From positions 1 to 64,000 of the forward strand of contig CAZMOK010000011.1 in the NCBI GenBank assembly GCA_964567785.1: DNA of 64,000 bases, written 5' to 3'. Made by a program: the position numbers and the translations under genes. The notes beneath the pieces were generated by a model that made no database searches, was not told the origin of the DNA, and saw nothing but the letters and a program-made list of their open reading frames with translations. Numbering within the stretch: position 1 is the stretch's first letter; every line of letters begins with the position of its first letter. This document shows positions 8,289-16,213 of the stretch, piece after piece. The DNA comes from CAZMOK01 sp964567785. Lineage in GTDB: Bacteria; Bacteroidota; Bacteroidia; Bacteroidales; JAGOPY01.

Positions 8289-8924
8289 TTAAACCTGTTT
8301 TTCTTTAATCACATAAACACATATGAGGTCATCAATCAGCTCTGAAAAAATATCAAACGCTTCCTCTTTTTCACTAGCATAAAGCCTTCCCCGAATTTTC
8401 CGGTCTCTGTTTTTCTCTATCTTCAGTTGTGATTTAAAGTCGATGTTTTTCCTGCCGTTAAGTTTGTACAAAGCCTCCTTGGCACACCAGTAAAGGGTCA
8501 GTTCTTTAATATCACCTTCTGAAATGATCTTATCCTCCTCAGGGTGGAGGTATTTGTTCCTGATCTTCAGTATCCTGGGTTTAGGCAATTCTATATCGAT
8601 CCCGGCTTCAGCATTTTCTGCAATGATCACGGCTGCATAATCTTCAGTGTGTGATACTGATATCCCCGACAGCGAGCCCGGTATATATGGCTTGCCTTCC
8701 TTGCTGTAGTGTATTTTCAATTTCCTTTCACTTGTCATTTCTTTCAGAAGATGCCTGTATGCAAGCCATTGTTTCTTTCTTTGGTCGGATTTGAAACCGG
8801 CAAAAATCTTTTTCTCCTCTTCATCCAGCTCAATACCTGAAACCAGCTTATCGAGGTCTTCGTCGATCTGCCATAACCCTATATAGGCCCCTCTCCCTAC
8901 TTTCTTTATTAATCGTACCGACAT
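8289..8924 (-). CDS. 4'-phosphopantetheinyl transferase superfamily protein
   Basis: This enzyme transfers the phosphopantetheine arm of coenzyme A to a serine of acyl or peptidyl carrier proteins. The two hallmark motifs of the Sfp/EntD-like family are present: GIDIE at residues 108-112, with the Mg-binding Asp and Glu, and WCAKEALYK at 146-154, with the Trp, Lys and Glu that complete the active site. The length of 211 residues is normal and no signal is seen. It is the first gene of the minus-strand block, 187 bases from the divergent adenosylhomocysteinase gene, so the promoter of the block probably lies in that gap. Which carrier protein it serves is not visible, because no polyketide or peptide synthetase is in the window; service to fatty-acid ACP is plausible. 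Confidence 0.92.
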   Translation of the reverse strand: MSVRLIKKVGRGAYIGLWQIDEDLDKLVSGIELDEEEKKIFAGFKSDQRKKQWLAYRHLLKEMTSERKLKIHYSKEGKPYIPGSLSGISVSHTEDYAAVIIAENAEAGIDIELPKPRILKIRNKYLHPEEDKIISEGDIKELTLYWCAKEALYKLNGRKNIDFKSQLKIEKNRDRKIRGRLYASEKEEAFDIFSELIDDLICVYVIKEKQV

Positions 8925-9090
8925 GTCTTGCTAATAAATGATAAAATTATGAATTAATTGCCAAGGCAGGAACATTTTGCCGTAAGAGATGTTTGTAACC
9001 TTGTAGACTTTTCAGGCTATTCAAAAGAATTCTTTTTTTGAATACATTGATACAATATCGATATAAATACTTTTTTACAATACTAATTCG

Positions 9091-9098
9091 TAACTTTG
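9091..9098 (+). promoter_or_regulatory. Predicted -7 box of ahcY promoter
   Basis: TAACTTTG matches the Bacteroidota -7 consensus TAnnTTTG and lies 13 bases before the start codon at 9112. No convincing -33 TTTG is seen at the expected distance. The short leader this predicts fits the weak use of Shine-Dalgarno sequences in this phylum. Confidence 0.5.
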
Positions 9099-9111
9099 CA
9101 CGCCTAAAACG

Positions 9112-10539
9112 ATGGAAATGGAAAATCTTGTAATTGACAAAGAACTGAAATACAAAGTAAAAGATATCGGCCTTGCCGAACAGGGCAGGAAGGCCATTGA
9201 AATTGCCGAGAAAGAGATGCCGGGCCTGATGTCGATAAGGGAAAAATACGGTCCGCAAAAGCCCCTAAAGGAATCAAAAATTACAGGTTCACTTCATATG
9301 ACTGTAGAAACCGCAGTACTTATAGAAACTCTTAAGGAACTTGGTGCTGATGTAAGATGGGCGAGCTGTAACATATTTTCAACCCAGGATCATGCTGCCG
9401 CTGCCATTGCAAAGACCGGTACCCCTGTTTTTGCCTGGAAGGGCATGTCGCTCGATGAGTACTGGTGGTGTACCTACCAGGCCCTTTCTTTTCCTGACGG
9501 CAAGGGCCCAAACCTGGTCGTGGATGATGGGGGAGATGCCACACTCATGCTTCACACCGGATTCAAAGCCGAAAAAGATCCTTCCATGCTCAAAAAGGAG
9601 CCTGAAAGCCCTGATGAGGTTGCAATTTTTAAATTATTGCAGAGGATCTTTGTTGAAGATAAGAACAGGTTCGGGAATCTTACCGAAAGGTGGAAAGGTG
9701 TTTCGGAAGAAACCACAACCGGAAACCACCGGCTTTACCAGATGAAAGAGACCGGCGAGTTGCTGGTACCTGCCATAAACGTGAACGATTCGGTCACGAA
9801 ATCTAAATTTGATAATCTTTACGGCTGTCGCGAATCCCTTGCCGATGGCATAAAAAGGGCAACGGACGTGATGATTGCAGGTAAAGTAGTTATTGTAATG
9901 GGCTATGGCGATGTTGGTAAAGGTTGTGCCAAGTCAATGCGCTCATATGGTGCCAGGGTGATCGTTACAGAGATCGATCCAATCTGTGCACTCCAGGCAG
10001 CCATGGAAGGCTTCGAGGTAACTACCCTGGAGGATGCCTTATCCGAAGGGAATATCTTCGTGACTGCAACCGGGAACAAAGATGTGATCAAAGTTGAGCA
10101 CATGAAGCAGATGAAAGACGAATCCATTGTCTGCAATATCGGTCATTTCGATAACGAGATACAGGTGACAGGGCTTGACAAAGATCCTGAAATAAAGAGG
10201 GAAAACATCAAGCCGCAGGTCGACAGGTACCGTTTCAAAAACGGCAATTCCATCTACATGCTGGCCGAAGGGCGCCTTGTAAACCTGGGATGTGCAACCG
10301 GCCATCCTTCTTTCGTGATGAGCAACTCTTTCTCGAACCAGGTGCTTGCACAGATGGACCTTTGGAACAATGAGTATGATATTGATGTTTACAGACTGCC
10401 CAAAAAGCTTGACGAGGAAGTTGCCCGCCTGCATCTTGAACATATAGGAGTAAAGCTCACCAAGATGTCTGATGATCAGTCTAAATATTTAGGCGTACCG
10501 AAAAATGGCCCGTTTAAGCCTGACCATTACAGGTACTAG
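9112..10539 (+). CDS. ahcY: Adenosylhomocysteinase
   Basis: The enzyme splits S-adenosylhomocysteine into adenosine and homocysteine, relieving product inhibition of methyltransferases in the methyl cycle. It is cytosolic and uses tightly bound NAD. The sequence shows the substrate-domain segment with TGSLHMTVETAVL and the SCNIFSTQDHAAAAI stretch, the NAD-binding Rossmann motif GYGDVGKG in the second half, CNIGHFDNEI, and the conserved C-terminal tail ending in DHYRY. At 475 residues it is the long bacterial and eukaryotic form that has the extra roughly 40-residue insert. The start at 9112 (MEMENL) is used; a second ATG two codons on is an alternative. A TAACTTTG promoter box lies directly upstream. 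The gene stands alone and converges on the lipoprotein gene that ends at 10557. Confidence 0.97.
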   Translation: MEMENLVIDKELKYKVKDIGLAEQGRKAIEIAEKEMPGLMSIREKYGPQKPLKESKITGSLHMTVETAVLIETLKELGADVRWASCNIFSTQDHAAAAIAKTGTPVFAWKGMSLDEYWWCTYQALSFPDGKGPNLVVDDGGDATLMLHTGFKAEKDPSMLKKEPESPDEVAIFKLLQRIFVEDKNRFGNLTERWKGVSEETTTGNHRLYQMKETGELLVPAINVNDSVTKSKFDNLYGCRESLADGIKRATDVMIAGKVVIVMGYGDVGKGCAKSMRSYGARVIVTEIDPICALQAAMEGFEVTTLEDALSEGNIFVTATGNKDVIKVEHMKQMKDESIVCNIGHFDNEIQVTGLDKDPEIKRENIKPQVDRYRFKNGNSIYMLAEGRLVNLGCATGHPSFVMSNSFSNQVLAQMDLWNNEYDIDVYRLPKKLDEEVARLHLEHIGVKLTKMSDDQSKYLGVPKNGPFKPDHYRY

Positions 10540-10556
10540 GATTATCTTTCTTAAGA

Positions 10557-11033
10557 TCAGTTGAAGATATACAGACGGTTTCCGTCGTACTGTGTCTGGT
10601 ATTGCAACAGCGGGTATGGGGAGTCACCTTCCGTAACCGACCCGTCTATCAGGAGGAACTTGGTTTCTGTACATGTATCGAATACAAACGGGTAATAGTT
10701 TTCTACTATAAGGTGCGTGCAAACGTTCTGGTAGCAGCACTTGTTCCATTCATAAGGAGGTGTCCTTTCAAAAGCGACAAACTGGTCATTCGTCCACCGG
10801 TAAACGATAATGCCCCTGCTGGGAGGGTCAATGCCCTCGCTATAGCCAAGGTACATCCATCCACCCACAACATTCAACTGCTGGTATATAGTGGAATTCG
10901 GATCAATGACCACGTTTATGTTGAATTCAGGAAAATCAGGGGGAAGCTCCCTGTTTTTCTTACAGCTTGAGGAAAAGATCAAATAAGCTGTGATGAATGC
11001 CGAAAGAAATATGAAAAGTATCCTCTTGCTCAT
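10557..11033 (-). CDS. Lipoprotein with Rieske-like fold lacking iron ligands
   Basis: The N-terminus is a lipoprotein signal (FSSSC, Cys24), so the 158-residue product is membrane-anchored outside the cytoplasm. The rest reads like a Rieske-type beta-sandwich: the early segment GIIVYRWTNDQFVAFERTPPYEW, a Cys-containing middle, and the C-terminal pattern FLLIDGSVTEGDSPYPLLQY followed by NRLYIFN match the layout of bacterial Rieske domains. The Cys-x-His and Cys-x-x-His pairs that hold a 2Fe-2S cluster are not present. There are cysteines (KCCYQNVCTH and FDTCTE) but not in the canonical arrangement. A cluster-free structural relative is therefore the best reading; the fold assignment is inferred from pattern only. 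The gene converges on ahcY with a 17-base gap. Confidence 0.6.
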   Translation of the reverse strand: MSKRILFIFLSAFITAYLIFSSSCKKNRELPPDFPEFNINVVIDPNSTIYQQLNVVGGWMYLGYSEGIDPPSRGIIVYRWTNDQFVAFERTPPYEWNKCCYQNVCTHLIVENYYPFVFDTCTETKFLLIDGSVTEGDSPYPLLQYQTQYDGNRLYIFN

Positions 11034-11163
11034 TCAATAATATTATACTGCAAAGGTAAACGTTCCATTATTATCGAAATTGCTGACCAATTAGTTTCAT
11101 CTGTTTTTTTGACTTATTAAATAAGGATTTATTCAACAGTGATTAGTAACTTCGTTGCACTGT

Positions 11164-11427
11164 ATGAGAAAACTGTTCCGACATTTGCTGATATCTTCGC
11201 TGCTGGTGCTTTCATTGCTTGCCCTGTTATCATGCAGTAATCATACATCAAAGGCCCAGCGACAAGTTGAGAAGGAAATGCTGCGGGCCGAAAAGGAAGC
11301 GGACAGGCTTTATCAGAAAGAACTCAAAAAGCATTTTGAGCTGCAGTCAAAATCCACCAGGAAAATGATGAAGCAGGCAAAGAAACGAGCTAAGAAGCTT
11401 AACAGATCCCTCAGAAGAAATAAATAA
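11164..11427 (+). CDS. Small basic lipoprotein, coiled-coil
   Basis: The open frame begins at 11155 (MHCM) but the start at 11164 (MRKLFRHLLIS) gives a cleaner signal. It has a hydrophobic core and the lipobox LLSC, Cys24 from that start. The mature part of about 63 residues is almost all charged, with a long run of Lys, Arg and Glu suited to a helix or coiled coil and a very basic C-terminus (KQAKKRAKKLNRSLRRNK). A TAACTTCG sequence at 11147-11154 is close to the -7 promoter consensus. I do not recognise the family. It lies 11 bases before the sensor kinase gene and may share its transcript. Confidence 0.65.
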   Translation: MRKLFRHLLISSLLVLSLLALLSCSNHTSKAQRQVEKEMLRAEKEADRLYQKELKKHFELQSKSTRKMMKQAKKRAKKLNRSLRRNK

Positions 11428-11438
11428 ACACCTGCCAT

Positions 11439-14400
11439 ATGAAAAAGATCACTGCGATCTGCCTGCTATCTCTCTTTACCAGTTTCTCATTACCAAGCCA
11501 GGAAAAGGCTACCATCAAATTCGACCGTATCACTACCGAGAACATTATTGTTCAGAAAGGGTTGTCGCAGAACTCAGGATATGCCATCCTTCAGGATAAA
11601 AGAGGCTTCATGTGGTTCGGTACATGGGACGGGCTGAACAGGTACGATGGGTATGAGTTCATAGAGTATGATGTGGAGAGTGGTTTGAGCCATAATACAA
11701 TAAGGGACCTGTATGAAGATGACAACGGTTATCTCTGGATTGCAACTGAAGGAGGGCTCGACAGGCTCGATATGGAAACGGGTGAAATTGTGATCTATAG
11801 AAAGGACATTACTGTGCCCAATTCTTTGAGCGACAGCTATATTCTTGACATCAACCCCCAGGGGGACGTTCTTTGGATATCCACCGCGAATGGTCTTAAT
11901 AAATATAATATGGAGACCGGCACCTTTAAGAGGATCAAATTTTACGACGGTGAGGGAGATCCGGATATGGCCAGCTATATTAACAGGACCTATTCCGACA
12001 GATCAGGGAACCTTTGGATCGCAACGAGATATGGCCTTCACAAGTATGATCTTCTGGAGGACGAATATCATCCCTTCTACCACGACCCTGCCGATAAGAG
12101 GAGCCTTTCATCAAATAATGTAAATGATGTCCTTGAAGACAGTGAAGGCAATATCTGGATCGGAACGGCCAATGGTCTCAATAAAATGGAGCCTGATAGC
12201 GATGGTTTTGTCAGGTATATGAATGATAAGAAAGATGCGGAAAGCCTGAGTGACAACCATGTGAGTGTCCTGTATGAAGACAATAAGGGCCACATTTGGG
12301 TAGGCACCTCAAATATGCTCAACATATTGGATCCTGAAACCGGGAAGTTCAGAAGGCTGATGAACAGGATGAGCAGTGTGAGCCTGAGCAACAACAACAT
12401 CCTTTCGATCTATGAAGATCCTTCAGGAACGATCTGGGTCGGGACCTACAAAGGGATCAACAAAGTTGACAAGAACTCGAGCCGTTTTCCTCACTACAGC
12501 CATATACCCGATGATCCGTCAAGCCTTTCAAATAATATTGTTTATGCGATAAACGAATGTTCCGATGACAATCTTTGGGTTGGCACATACGGTGGCCTTA
12601 ATATAATGGACCGCGCCAGGGAAGAATTCACTGTTCTTGAACACCGGCCTGATGACCCGAACAGTATCGCCAGCAATAAGATAAGGGCTATCGTTGAAGA
12701 TCCCGGTGGTGTTATTTGGATAGGGTTTGAAAATTCGGGCCTCGATTCTTATAATAAGGAGACAGGAGAATTCACTCATTACAGTTATTCGCCCGATGAT
12801 ACCAACAGCCTTATTGATAACAGGATCGTTGCGATGGAATCGGATAATTCTGGAAGGATCTGGATAGGGACAAGGTCAGGCCTGAACGTTTTCGACCCTG
12901 AAACCGGTATTCATAATCACATAACCTTTCAGCCCGGAGATACTGCCTCCCTGGTAAGCCCGGTTGTGCTGGGGGTCTATCTCAACAGTAAGGAAGATAT
13001 GTGGGTCGGGACCGATTACGGGGTCCATGTTTTTGATATGGAGCTCAACCGGATTGAATCATTTTATCCCCAACCGGATAACCCGAAAGCTTTAAAAGGC
13101 AGCAGGATAATGTTCATAGGTGAAGACGCGGATGGCTACTACTGGCTCGGGACTATTGGTTCAGGGCTGAGCCGCTACGACCCTTTGACGGGAGAATTCA
13201 GGAATTTCGGGGAGAACGAGGGCCTGCCCAATAATGTCGTATATGCTGCATTGGATGATGGAAACGGCTTTCTCTGGATTACTACAAATAAAGGTCTTGC
13301 AAAGTTCGACAAGAGGAATGAAAGCTTTGTTGTATATGATGCCAAGGATGGGATCCAGGGGAATGAGTTCAATGCAGGTGCTTACCATCAGAATGAACAG
13401 GGAGAGCTGTTTTTTGGCGGTATGAATGGCCTTAATGCCTTCCGCCCTGAAGACATCAGGGTCAACAAATCAATCCCCAGGCTTGTGATCACAGAAGTAA
13501 GGGTATTCAATGAAGCTCTCAAGGGCCCTTTTTATGATGGTGATACTATTTTTCTCAGCTATCGCGATAATTTTTTCTCGATAAAGTTTGCTGCCCTGGA
13601 GTATACAAATCCCTCCAAGAATATATTCCGGTATAAGCTTGAGAATTATGACAAAGACTGGATAACTGCAAAAGCCAACCGCAGGGTAGCGGAATACAAG
13701 AAAGTTTCGTCGGGCAGTTATACTTTCAGGTTAATAGGAGCCAATAATGATGGTATCTGGAACCAGGAGGGCATTACCCTGAACCTCGTGATAAGACCTC
13801 CATGGTGGGAAACCTGGGCTTTCAGGATACTCTTCGCAATAGTGATCATCTTTTCTTTCTGGATTATCATATACAGCCGCTTTAAAACACTCAAGAAGAA
13901 GCATGATGTGGAAAAGAAAATGCTCAACATTGAAAAGGAAATGTTTGAAATAGAGCAGAAAGCACTGAGACTTCAGATGAACCCCCATTTCATTTTCAAT
14001 TCACTCAATGCCATACAGAGTTTTGTAATAGCTAATGATACCGACAAAGCCATTGCCTATTTGGCAAAATTCTCTCACCTGATGAGAATGATACTGGCCA
14101 ATTCGAGCGAAGCTTACATCCCTCTTAAGGATGAACTAAAAGCCGTACAGTATTATATAGACCTTGAAAAGCTCAGGTTCGATGATAAATTCGAATACGA
14201 GATCTCGGTTGAAGATGATATCGATGAGGAGTTCATTGAGATCCCCCCGATGATCCTGCAGCCTTATGTGGAAAATGCCATAATACACGGGCTGATCCAT
14301 GCCGAAAAGAAAGGACAGCTTGAAATAATAGTGAGCCTGGAGAAAAAGTCGATGAAATGCCTTATCCAGGACAACGGTATAGGACGTGAAAAGGCCAATG

Positions 14401-14585
14401 AACTGAGAGAGCAGTCGGGCATAAAAAGACAGCCCAGGGGTATGATGATAACACGTGAACGCCTGGATATATTAAAGAACCAGTACAAAGAAGATTTTGG
14501 TGTTAAGATCATAGACCTGAAGGATAAGAAAGGCCGGCCGGCCGGTACGCGGGTGGAAATTACCTTCCACTACTTTGAGGCATAG
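11439..14585 (+). CDS. Reg_prop sensor histidine kinase (LytS/YehU type)
   Basis: This is a membrane sensor of a two-component system. A signal peptide (residues 1-20) is followed by about 14 Reg_prop repeats (the recurring GxxWIGT-type motif and its variants) that form two periplasmic beta-propellers through about residue 690. A Y_Y_Y domain follows, then a transmembrane helix near residues 790-812, a coiled coil, and a His_kinase domain. The phospho-accepting histidine is His850 in LQMNPHFIFNSLN. The ATP-binding region shows PPMILQPYVENAIIHGL and IQDNGIGREKA. Unlike the Bacteroidota hybrid regulators for polysaccharide loci, this protein has no receiver or AraC domain and relies on the separate LytTR regulator 148 bases downstream. 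The signal it senses is unknown. The extended Reg_prop sensor suggests an extracellular ligand. Confidence 0.95.
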   Translation: MKKITAICLLSLFTSFSLPSQEKATIKFDRITTENIIVQKGLSQNSGYAILQDKRGFMWFGTWDGLNRYDGYEFIEYDVESGLSHNTIRDLYEDDNGYLWIATEGGLDRLDMETGEIVIYRKDITVPNSLSDSYILDINPQGDVLWISTANGLNKYNMETGTFKRIKFYDGEGDPDMASYINRTYSDRSGNLWIATRYGLHKYDLLEDEYHPFYHDPADKRSLSSNNVNDVLEDSEGNIWIGTANGLNKMEPDSDGFVRYMNDKKDAESLSDNHVSVLYEDNKGHIWVGTSNMLNILDPETGKFRRLMNRMSSVSLSNNNILSIYEDPSGTIWVGTYKGINKVDKNSSRFPHYSHIPDDPSSLSNNIVYAINECSDDNLWVGTYGGLNIMDRAREEFTVLEHRPDDPNSIASNKIRAIVEDPGGVIWIGFENSGLDSYNKETGEFTHYSYSPDDTNSLIDNRIVAMESDNSGRIWIGTRSGLNVFDPETGIHNHITFQPGDTASLVSPVVLGVYLNSKEDMWVGTDYGVHVFDMELNRIESFYPQPDNPKALKGSRIMFIGEDADGYYWLGTIGSGLSRYDPLTGEFRNFGENEGLPNNVVYAALDDGNGFLWITTNKGLAKFDKRNESFVVYDAKDGIQGNEFNAGAYHQNEQGELFFGGMNGLNAFRPEDIRVNKSIPRLVITEVRVFNEALKGPFYDGDTIFLSYRDNFFSIKFAALEYTNPSKNIFRYKLENYDKDWITAKANRRVAEYKKVSSGSYTFRLIGANNDGIWNQEGITLNLVIRPPWWETWAFRILFAIVIIFSFWIIIYSRFKTLKKKHDVEKKMLNIEKEMFEIEQKALRLQMNPHFIFNSLNAIQSFVIANDTDKAIAYLAKFSHLMRMILANSSEAYIPLKDELKAVQYYIDLEKLRFDDKFEYEISVEDDIDEEFIEIPPMILQPYVENAIIHGLIHAEKKGQLEIIVSLEKKSMKCLIQDNGIGREKANELREQSGIKRQPRGMMITRERLDILKNQYKEDFGVKIIDLKDKKGRPAGTRVEITFHYFEA

Positions 14586-14733
14586 AATAAGCTATATATT
14601 GAATAACCGGCCTTTAGATAAATATTATCATTTTGCCCTGGGAATTGAGTTTGTTTTTTCTTAATTTAGCATAAGGCAAAAGGATTTCCGGGCTGGGATT
14701 TTCCCGTTTTTTGATAATTTACAGACGCAAAGA

Positions 14734-15483
14734 ATGATTACGGCTATCATTATAGAAGATGAGCAAAAGTCGGTGGATACGCTCAAAGGGCTCCTCTCAA
14801 GATATTGCCCCTCGGTAACTGTGTTAGATGTGGCAGGAGGGTATCGTGAGGGTATCGAAAAGATCAGGCTTCATAGCCCTGATGTTATCTTCCTGGATAT
14901 CCAGATGCCTGATGGCAGCGGTTTTAAAGTGCTGGAAGAATTGAAAGAAATGAATTTTGACGTGATCTTTACAACTGCTTTCGATCAGTTTGCAATCAAA
15001 GCGATCAAATACAGCGCCCTTGACTACCTGTTAAAACCAATTGATCCGCAAGAGCTTATGGAGGCGGTCAAAAAAGTCGATTCCAAAAAACGCACCTCCG
15101 ATAAGAACAAGAGTATTGAAGCGCTGCTCGACAATATCAAGTCACCCGAAGAAGATCCTCACAAAATAGTGCTTTCCACATCTGAGAAGATCCACATAAT
15201 AGATGTAAAAGATATTGTAAGGTGTGAATCGGATAACTATTACACTCATTTCTATTTTACTGACGGTTCAAAGCTCCTTGTTTCGAAAACGCTGAAAGAG
15301 AACGAAGAACTGCTCAGTAACCACAACTTCATCAGGCCTCATAAGTCGCACCTGATAAATGCCGGCTACATCAAGAGCTTTGTGAAACAGGATGGCGGTT
15401 ACATTATAATGGATGACGGCAGCAAGATCCCTGTTTCGAGAAGGAAAAAAGAAAAGATTATGGAAATCCTGATGAATTTATAA
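14734..15483 (+). CDS. LytTR family response regulator
   Basis: This is the cytosolic output partner of the kinase encoded upstream. Residues 1-120 form a CheY-like receiver with the acidic pocket at Glu8, Asp9 and Glu10, the phosphorylated Asp55 in FLDIQMPDGSGF, and Lys101 in YLLKPID. Residues from about 145 to 249 form a LytTR DNA-binding domain (HIIDVKDIVRCESDNYYTHFYF, then RPHKSHLIN and PVSRRKKEKI). LytTR regulators bind direct repeats upstream of target genes. The nearest candidate targets are the 166-residue membrane protein at 15602 and the TonB receptor operon at 16214, but no clear binding repeat was found. The length of 249 residues is typical. Confidence 0.95.
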   Translation: MITAIIIEDEQKSVDTLKGLLSRYCPSVTVLDVAGGYREGIEKIRLHSPDVIFLDIQMPDGSGFKVLEELKEMNFDVIFTTAFDQFAIKAIKYSALDYLLKPIDPQELMEAVKKVDSKKRTSDKNKSIEALLDNIKSPEEDPHKIVLSTSEKIHIIDVKDIVRCESDNYYTHFYFTDGSKLLVSKTLKENEELLSNHNFIRPHKSHLINAGYIKSFVKQDGGYIIMDDGSKIPVSRRKKEKIMEILMNL

Positions 15484-15578
15484 AGATTCTACATAACACC
15501 CTGAAAGCCGTAAACTGATTGACTTTTGCCGTAAACTTGTTGATCAGCCCCTTCCCATTTTTAATATATTACTTTTAT

Positions 15579-15600
15579 CTTTAGGCCTCAAAACCTAAAG
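15579..15600 (+). promoter_or_regulatory. Hairpin touching a start codon
   Basis: CTTTAGG at 15579-15585 pairs perfectly with CCTAAAG at 15594-15600 across an 8-base loop, and the ATG of the next gene begins at 15602. In an mRNA starting upstream, this stem would cover the ribosome landing site. The upstream part also contains TATCTTTA (15576-15583), close to the -7 promoter consensus, which would start transcription inside or after the hairpin, so the two readings exclude each other. Confidence 0.4.
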
Positions 15601-15601
15601 C

Positions 15602-16102
15602 ATGGATGATCTTATATATTTATTACTGTTCCTTGCCTGGGCTGCATTTGCCTTTTACAGGAACAGCCAGAAGAAAAAGCAAAGAGAGGCCCAGAGGACA
15701 AGAGCCGCTCAACAGCAGCCTGATCCAGAAGAGAATCAGGAAGAGGGAAGCCCGGGTTCTTTGCTCGAGGAAATCCTGCTGGGAGAACAGGAAGAGAGAA
15801 CTATTGAGGAACCATATTTTGAATCGGAAAGTCCGGAAAGTGAAAGCCGGATCTATACCGAGACACCCGGAGCAGAAGAAGAAAATGTGCCGGTGGATTT
15901 TGATGACGAGTATAATCAGAGAGGTGTTACCTCGGTTGAGGAGCTCGATTTGGAAAACGGTGAAGTCGAATCAGATAAGGATGAAAAAGCCAGCAGAAAT
16001 CTTCAGGTGGTCGCATTTGAAGAAGACCAAAACGAGGCTTTCGAGTTTGATCTCCGAACAGCTGTGATATATTCTGAAATCCTTAATCCTCGCTACTTTT
16101 AG
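15602..16102 (+). CDS. Acidic single-pass membrane protein, unknown
   Basis: The 166-residue product has a single hydrophobic segment at residues 3-19 (DLIYLLLFLAWAAFAFY), followed by a short basic patch (RNSQKKKQREAQRTR) that should stay in the cytosol by the positive-inside rule. A long acidic, low-complexity tail rich in Glu, Asp, Ser and Pro takes up most of the rest. Bacteroidota genomes often carry such short membrane-anchored acidic proteins of unknown function. The ORF ends 111 bases before the TonB receptor gene. A second open frame overlaps most of it, but the one given here has the hydrophobic start and the acidic bias seen in this family. The function is not known. Confidence 0.65.
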   Translation: MDDLIYLLLFLAWAAFAFYRNSQKKKQREAQRTRAAQQQPDPEENQEEGSPGSLLEEILLGEQEERTIEEPYFESESPESESRIYTETPGAEEENVPVDFDDEYNQRGVTSVEELDLENGEVESDKDEKASRNLQVVAFEEDQNEAFEFDLRTAVIYSEILNPRYF

Positions 16103-16138
16103 AAGTATTTAGGGTTTGTTAAATTATTGTTAATTATA

Positions 16139-16171
16139 TTTGGAGATTAAATTTTTTTATTTATAACTTTA
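16139..16171 (+). promoter_or_regulatory. Promoter of the TonB receptor operon
   Basis: TTTG at 16139-16142 and TAACTTTA at 16164-16171 are separated by 21 bases. They match the Bacteroidota -33 (TTTG) and -7 (TAnnTTTG, last base differing) elements. Transcription would begin near 16177, leaving a leader of about 36 bases before the start codon at 16214. Confidence 0.5.
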
Positions 16172-16213
16172 CCGACTTCAAACTTGCGCAGTGTTTAACC
16201 TAACATAAATTTT

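Noticed and set aside
9019..9043. Imperfect AT-rich palindrome upstream of ahcY (ATTCAAAAGAAT paired with a T-run)
   Set aside because: The arms differ in length by three T and the region is very AT-rich, so it may be chance; no other copy was noticed.
8925..9111. A SAH riboswitch before ahcY
   Set aside because: No conserved SAH-riboswitch-like core was recognised, and the promoter box leaves a leader of only a few bases.
14680..14716. A terminator between the kinase and LytTR genes
   Set aside because: The stem (GGGA with TCCC) is only 4 bp and the T-run could be chance; it is not listed as a feature.
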